Source: Saccharothrix saharensis (GTDB lineage: Bacteria; Actinomycetota; Actinomycetes; Mycobacteriales; Pseudonocardiaceae). From it: 64,000 bases of DNA. Positions 62,188-64,000 of this stretch are shown piece after piece. Numbering within the stretch: the first letter of the stretch is position 1; every line of letters starts with the position of its first letter. The stretch spans positions 930,001 to 994,000 of the forward strand of contig NZ_VFPP01000001.1 in the NCBI RefSeq assembly GCF_006716745.1, in the 5' to 3' direction. The notes beneath the pieces were generated by a model. That model saw only the letters and a list, made by a program, of their open reading frames with translations. It was not told the origin of the DNA and made no database searches. Both the position numbers and the translations under genes were made by a program.

Positions 62188-63801
62188 TCACGTCCGGCGG
62201 ACCCGCTTGCGCCGCGCCAGGACCACCGTCGCGGTGCCTGCCGCGGTGAGCAGCACGGCGAGCGCCACCGCGGTGCCCACGTGGTCCACGCCGGTGGACG
62301 CCAGCCCGGTCGGCCTCGGCGCGGAGGCCGCCGATGACGTTGTCGGCGGGACGGGGGCGGTGGTGACGGCGGGAGTCGTGGAGGTGGGTGGTGGTGGTGC
62401 GCAGGCCCCGTCGGCGGTCGGGTCGGCGGTGCCGACGGCGACGGTGAAGACGTCGCGGTCGCCGACCGCGCGGCCGTCGGCCAGAGTGGCGGTGACCTCG
62501 ACGGCGATCCGGTAGACGCCTTCCGCGCCGAACGCCCAGTTGGCGTGGGCGTGGGTGCCGAGCGGGACGGTGACGGCGTCGGGCAGCCCGTCGCCGGAGT
62601 CGACGAGCACGGTCGGGGTGATGCCGGTGAGGAACACCGCGACCTCGCCGGGACCGTCCACGGCGGACCAGCTCACCCGGACGTCGCCGCGGACGTCACG
62701 CGGGTCGAGGGACTCGGTGTTCCAGCCCGCCCACACGATGCCCGGGATCCGGGTCTGCGGGATGAGCCAGACCGGGGCGCCCGGCGAGCCCAGGAAGGCG
62801 TAGGCGGGATCGGTGGGCACGGTGTTGCGCGCGGCGGGGACCAGGTGCAGCACCACGTCGGCGGGATCGCGCCACACGGCCCGGTCGGGTCCGGCGGTGC
62901 CGTCCTTGACGTGGGTGCCCAGCTCGCCGTCGACGAGGCGTGGGGCGATCAGGTCGACGTGGCCGTTGTCGAGGACCACGCACGAGGTCGGTGGCGCGGT
63001 GGTGGTCGTCGTCGCGCCCGTAGTAGTGGTCGTGGTCGTCGTGGTTGTCGTGGTGGTGGTTGTCGTCGTAGTAGTGGTGCTGGGTGGCGTTCCCGTACCG
63101 GGTTCGACGGTCGCGGGGTCGACCGCGCCCACGGCGACGGCGTACGTCGTGGTGTCGCGCAACGGCGCCCCGCCGGAGCCGGTCGCCTCGACGGTGAACG
63201 TGAGCCGGTAGACGCCCTCGGCGGAGAACGTCCAGTTGGCGTGCGCGTGGGTGCCCGTCGCCAGCGGTTGCCGCTGCGGCAGCGGCAGGGACGTGTCGAA
63301 CACGCGCGGCAGCGGCTCGCCGACCGGGCCGGTCTGGAACACGGTGAGCCGGCCCGGCGCCGGGCTGCCGGGGGCGTCACCGCCGACCGCGTCCAGCGTC
63401 CAGCTCACCGAGGCCGGGTCGACCTGGTCGGCGGTCAGGGACTCGGTGTTCCAGCCGGCCCACACCACGTTCGGGTCCTGGACCTCGGGGATGAGCCACA
63501 GGTCGCTGCCCACGGGGCCGAGGAAGGCGTACTCGGGGATGTCGGGCACCTGGATGCGCGACTCCGGCTTGACGTGCGTGACGACCCGTTCGGGGTCCAG
63601 CACCGCGGGCGGGGTGGTGTTGCCGTCCTTGTAGCGGATGTCCAGCACGCCGTCGACCACCACCGGTGCGAGCAGGTCGACGTGCCCGACGTCGACCACG
63701 GTCGTGGACCCCTGGGCCAGGGCCGGGGCGAGGGACAGCGCGGCGAGGGCGGTCACCGCGAGAACGGCGGCCGCGGCTCGTGCGCGGGTCGGGGCGGTCA
63801 C
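62188..63801 (-). CDS. LASTG-anchored surface protein with two choice-of-anchor-M/TIGR03769-type domains
   Basis: A 537-aa surface protein. A signal peptide (VLAVTALAALSLAPALAQG) is followed by two similar ~190-residue domains, each with GHVDL(L/I)AP, VWAGWNTESL and GTHAHANW(T/A)F(S/G)AEGVYR. A threonine-only linker of about 20 residues lies between. The C-terminus has LASTG, then a membrane helix and RRKRVRR, a sortase E-type sorting signal. Such proteins accompany anchored-repeat ABC transporters thought to carry metal. The GTG at 63801 overlaps the upstream gene's stop (GTGA). Confidence 0.92.
   Translation of the reverse strand: MTAPTRARAAAAVLAVTALAALSLAPALAQGSTTVVDVGHVDLLAPVVVDGVLDIRYKDGNTTPPAVLDPERVVTHVKPESRIQVPDIPEYAFLGPVGSDLWLIPEVQDPNVVWAGWNTESLTADQVDPASVSWTLDAVGGDAPGSPAPGRLTVFQTGPVGEPLPRVFDTSLPLPQRQPLATGTHAHANWTFSAEGVYRLTFTVEATGSGGAPLRDTTTYAVAVGAVDPATVEPGTGTPPSTTTTTTTTTTTTTTTTTTTTGATTTTTAPPTSCVVLDNGHVDLIAPRLVDGELGTHVKDGTAGPDRAVWRDPADVVLHLVPAARNTVPTDPAYAFLGSPGAPVWLIPQTRIPGIVWAGWNTESLDPRDVRGDVRVSWSAVDGPGEVAVFLTGITPTVLVDSGDGLPDAVTVPLGTHAHANWAFGAEGVYRIAVEVTATLADGRAVGDRDVFTVAVGTADPTADGACAPPPPTSTTPAVTTAPVPPTTSSAASAPRPTGLASTGVDHVGTAVALAVLLTAAGTATVVLARRKRVRRT
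63001..63083 (-). repeat. ACN trinucleotide tract encoding a poly-Thr linker
   Basis: The minus strand is an irregular run of ACC/ACA/ACG/ACT codons giving about 20 threonines plus a few more. Varied third bases show selection for threonine rather than simple slippage. Confidence 0.9.
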
Positions 63802-64000
63802 GGGATCTCCTTGGCGGGGCGGCGGCGGGCGAGCACGAGGGCGGCGGCGCCCGTGACGAGCAGGGCGACGGCGAGGCCGATGGCGGCGGGCACCGAGGCG
63901 GGTCCGGTGGAGGCCAGGCGGTTCGCCGTGCCGGTCTGCCGCTCGGCGGCGGGCGGGGGCGGTGCCTGGCCGCCGTCGCCGACGACGAAGGTCAGGGTTT
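63798..64000 (-). CDS. LASTG-anchored surface protein, C-terminal end
   Basis: The gene continues beyond the right edge; only its last ~67 codons are here. They read TLTFVVGDGGQAPPPP, a linker, then LASTGPASVPAAIGLAVALL and a basic tail ARRRPAKEIP. The LASTG, hydrophobic helix and Arg tail form a sortase sorting signal like that of the next gene. Its TGA overlaps the next GTG, so both are in one operon. Confidence 0.85.
   Translation of the reverse strand, partial: TLTFVVGDGGQAPPPPAAERQTGTANRLASTGPASVPAAIGLAVALLVTGAAALVLARRRPAKEIP

Overview
The window is about 64 kb of very GC-rich actinobacterial chromosome. It has many GTG starts, stop/start overlaps of the ATGA and GTGA kind, Tat signals, LAxTG surface proteins, ECF/TetR/MarR/SARP regulators and Pro/Gly-rich polymorphic toxins. 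These point to the Pseudonocardiales (a Saccharothrix, Lentzea or Actinosynnema-like organism). That placement is inferred from style, not from a marker gene. No rRNA, tRNA, CRISPR array, transposase or phage block was seen.

Layout. 0-3.6 kb: end of a type II DAHP synthase, a chorismatase, an unrecognised 538-aa protein and a DoxX-like membrane protein, which look like a small chorismate-derived (possibly 3-hydroxybenzoate) unit. 3.6-12 kb: a DUF1540 gene under an IdeR/DmdR-type iron box, a GNAT, secreted enzymes (beta-helix protein with CBM2/FN3, GH18 chitinase with ricin-B lectin, M28 aminopeptidase with P-domain), an ECF41-like sigma factor and a stand-alone LigD-type polymerase. 12-19 kb: VOC/TetR divergent pair with repeated operators, a short SARP-NB-ARC regulator, PadR plus FadH-like enoate reductase and a SnoaL-like protein, and a decayed DUF4082 gene. 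19-30 kb: HD protein, large subtilase, HAF-repeat protein, orphan KdpD kinase, Tat-exported PHP protein and its partner.

30-38 kb is a drug-response block: two related 14-TM MFS exporters, MarR, TetR and ArsR regulators each with a visible palindrome, a cytochrome P450 and a VOC protein. 38-49 kb holds an ArsR-GNAT fusion without cysteines, a carotenoid oxygenase with an HxlR regulator, a reductase, an aminopeptidase-like hydrolase, a Clp_N-TIR fusion, glyA preceded by a ZTP riboswitch, a cell-wall pair, an acyl-CoA carboxylase beta subunit and a VanZ-RDD membrane protein.

49-55 kb contains DinB, a LigD-type ATP-dependent ligase (the other half of the split LigD) and an arsenic locus: an ArsR-ArsN1 fusion with four cysteines divergent from arsO and an MFS exporter. 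55-62 kb is a polymorphic toxin locus: a 1498-aa WXG-like protein ending in a DNA/RNA non-specific endonuclease, two paralogous YezG-like immunity genes, and an unrecognised 499-aa protein that may be a second effector. 62-64 kb is the end of an operon of LASTG-anchored surface proteins of the type found with anchored-repeat ABC transporters.

The strongest leads are the Clp_N-TIR fusion, whose TIR domain lacks the segment expected to carry the catalytic glutamate; the pair of ArsR-GNAT fusions with and without arsenic ligands; the toxin with duplicated immunity genes; and the chorismatase unit.
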